A stretch of 6,659 nt of DNA from Methanobacterium sp. (GTDB lineage: Archaea > Methanobacteriota > Methanobacteria > Methanobacteriales > Methanobacteriaceae): contig JASEIM010000045.1 in the NCBI GenBank assembly GCA_030017655.1, positions 1 through 6,659 of the forward strand, in the 5' to 3' direction. Below the pieces are notes generated by a model. The model made no database searches, was not told the origin of the DNA, and saw only the letters and a program-made list of their open reading frames with translations. Shown here one piece after another: positions 5,720-6,659 of this stretch (the stretch's first letter is position 1; each line of letters begins with the position of its first letter). The position numbers and the translations under genes were made by a program.

Positions 5720-6659
5720 TTATGTTTTTTGAGGGTTTATTGGTAATGTGAAATAGAAGGTTGATCCATTACCTGGAGTTGATTCAACCCATATTCGTCC
5801 TCCATGACGTTCAATTATCTTCTTTGATATAGAAAGTCCAATTCCACTTCCTCTGTATTCATCAATCGTATGCAGACGCTGGAAAATTTCAAATATACGT
5901 TCCATGTACTCTTTTTTTAGTCCGATTCCATTGTCTGTAATCTGGAAAATGTATTCATTGTTCTGTTTATCTTCTTTTGCTGTAATATGGATTTTTGGAG
6001 GTTCATCCGGCTTCCTGAACTTAATAGCATTGGAAATCAAATTCTGAAAAACCCTGCTAATCTGTTTAGAATCACCAAAAACATCTGGAAGAGTATCATA
6101 CGTTATTTCAGCGCGGTTATTTTCTATATTAATCTTTAAATCATTTAAAACGTCTTTAATTATTTCTTCAATGTTAATTAATTTAAATTCTTTAGCATCT
6201 GTAGTTACTTTAGAATATTCAAGAAGATCCTGAATCATCTTTTTCATTCGTATACTTGCATCCACAATGTATTCCATGAATTCTTCTGCATCTTCATCAA
6301 ACTTACCTTTATAACGCATTTCCAGAAGTTGCGTAAAACTGGCAATAGTTCGGAGTGGTTCTTGAAGATCATGGGATATCACATGGGCATATTGACGTAA
6401 TTCCTCATTGGAACGTTTTAAATCCTCAATAAGTTTTTCCTGATCTTTTTCAGATTTTTTACGTTCACTTATATCACGAGAAATTGCAAGACAAACTTTC
6501 CTGCCTTTATAATCTATTAAATGGTTGTTAACTTCGACAGGTATTCTTTTTCCATCTTTAGTTAGATGAACGATTTGAAATGTGGCACTTCCTTTACTGT
6601 ACAATTCAGCAGCATTTTTTGGCATTTCAGGATGTTTATCTGGAGCTACTATGTCTTTA
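5720..6659 (-). CDS. PAS-domain sensor histidine kinase, N-terminus beyond the right edge
   Basis: The frame stays open to the window edge, reading DIVAPDKHPE upstream of the Met at 6625, so that Met is internal and the gene is partial. Counting from it, residues 1-55 are the C-terminal half of a PAS domain with its PAC end (DGKRIPVEV, then AISRDISERKKSE). A short coiled coil (56-80) leads to HisKA, with the phosphoacceptor H85 in SHDLQEP. The HATPase domain has the N box (N195, N199), G1 DNGIGL (231-236), F box IFEIFQRLH (244-252), G2 GSGIGLS (259-265) and a final GNGSTF. All residues needed for autophosphorylation are present. No membrane segment occurs in the visible part, so it appears soluble, as many methanogen PAS kinases are. 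No receiver domain follows, and no response regulator is in the window. It is convergent with the HEAT-repeat gene. Confidence 0.93.
   Translation of the reverse strand, partial: KDIVAPDKHPEMPKNAAELYSKGSATFQIVHLTKDGKRIPVEVNNHLIDYKGRKVCLAISRDISERKKSEKDQEKLIEDLKRSNEELRQYAHVISHDLQEPLRTIASFTQLLEMRYKGKFDEDAEEFMEYIVDASIRMKKMIQDLLEYSKVTTDAKEFKLINIEEIIKDVLNDLKINIENNRAEITYDTLPDVFGDSKQISRVFQNLISNAIKFRKPDEPPKIHITAKEDKQNNEYIFQITDNGIGLKKEYMERIFEIFQRLHTIDEYRGSGIGLSISKKIIERHGGRIWVESTPGNGSTFYFTLPINPQKT

Noticed and set aside
4899..6659. HEAT-repeat protein and histidine kinase as a paired signalling system
   Set aside because: The genes are convergent, have separate promoters, and share no visible element. 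Adjacency alone is not enough.

Overview
The window looks like chromosomal DNA from a methanogenic archaeon, most likely of the order Methanobacteriales (Methanobacterium-like). The evidence is the strong A+T bias, promoters built from a BRE and a TATA box rather than -35/-10 boxes, Shine-Dalgarno sites related to GGAGGTGA, an archaeal-type DtxR regulator with a FeoA domain, and a soluble PAS histidine kinase beside a HEAT-repeat protein. The placement rests on recognition only; no search was run.

Left part (1-1843, minus strand): a compact operon of three genes. Transcription runs from a small membrane protein with a very basic tail (1843-1328), through a short FAD-dependent GMC-family oxidoreductase with a four-cysteine cluster (1297-101), to a tautomerase-family gene that starts at 92 and runs off the left edge. 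The visible part of the tautomerase is frameshifted: the start and the rest of the protein lie in different frames.

Centre (1844-4735): a 136-base divergent intergenic region carries a TATA-type promoter in each direction and two inverted repeats of the form TTAGG-N4-CCTAA, which resembles the DtxR/IdeR operator core. One abuts the BRE/TATA of the rightward promoter. The other lies across the Shine-Dalgarno site and start codon of the regulator. Rightward follows a ferrous iron uptake operon: a DtxR-family metal-dependent repressor with a fused C-terminal FeoA domain, then feoB with its likely start 2 bases after the regulator's stop. The simplest reading is an iron-sensing repressor that controls its own gene and feoB, and possibly the divergent oxidoreductase operon.

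Right part (4736-6659): an A+T-rich gap with possible termination signals and a TATA promoter, a seven-unit HEAT-repeat protein (plus strand), a convergent gap, and a PAS/HisKA/HATPase sensor kinase (minus strand) whose N-terminus lies beyond the right edge.

No mobile element, CRISPR array, tRNA or rRNA was seen, and nothing clearly amounts to a new multi-gene system. The points most worth following are the paired operators, the repressor-FeoA fusion with its cysteine-rich linker, the frameshifted tautomerase, and the unusual GMC active site.
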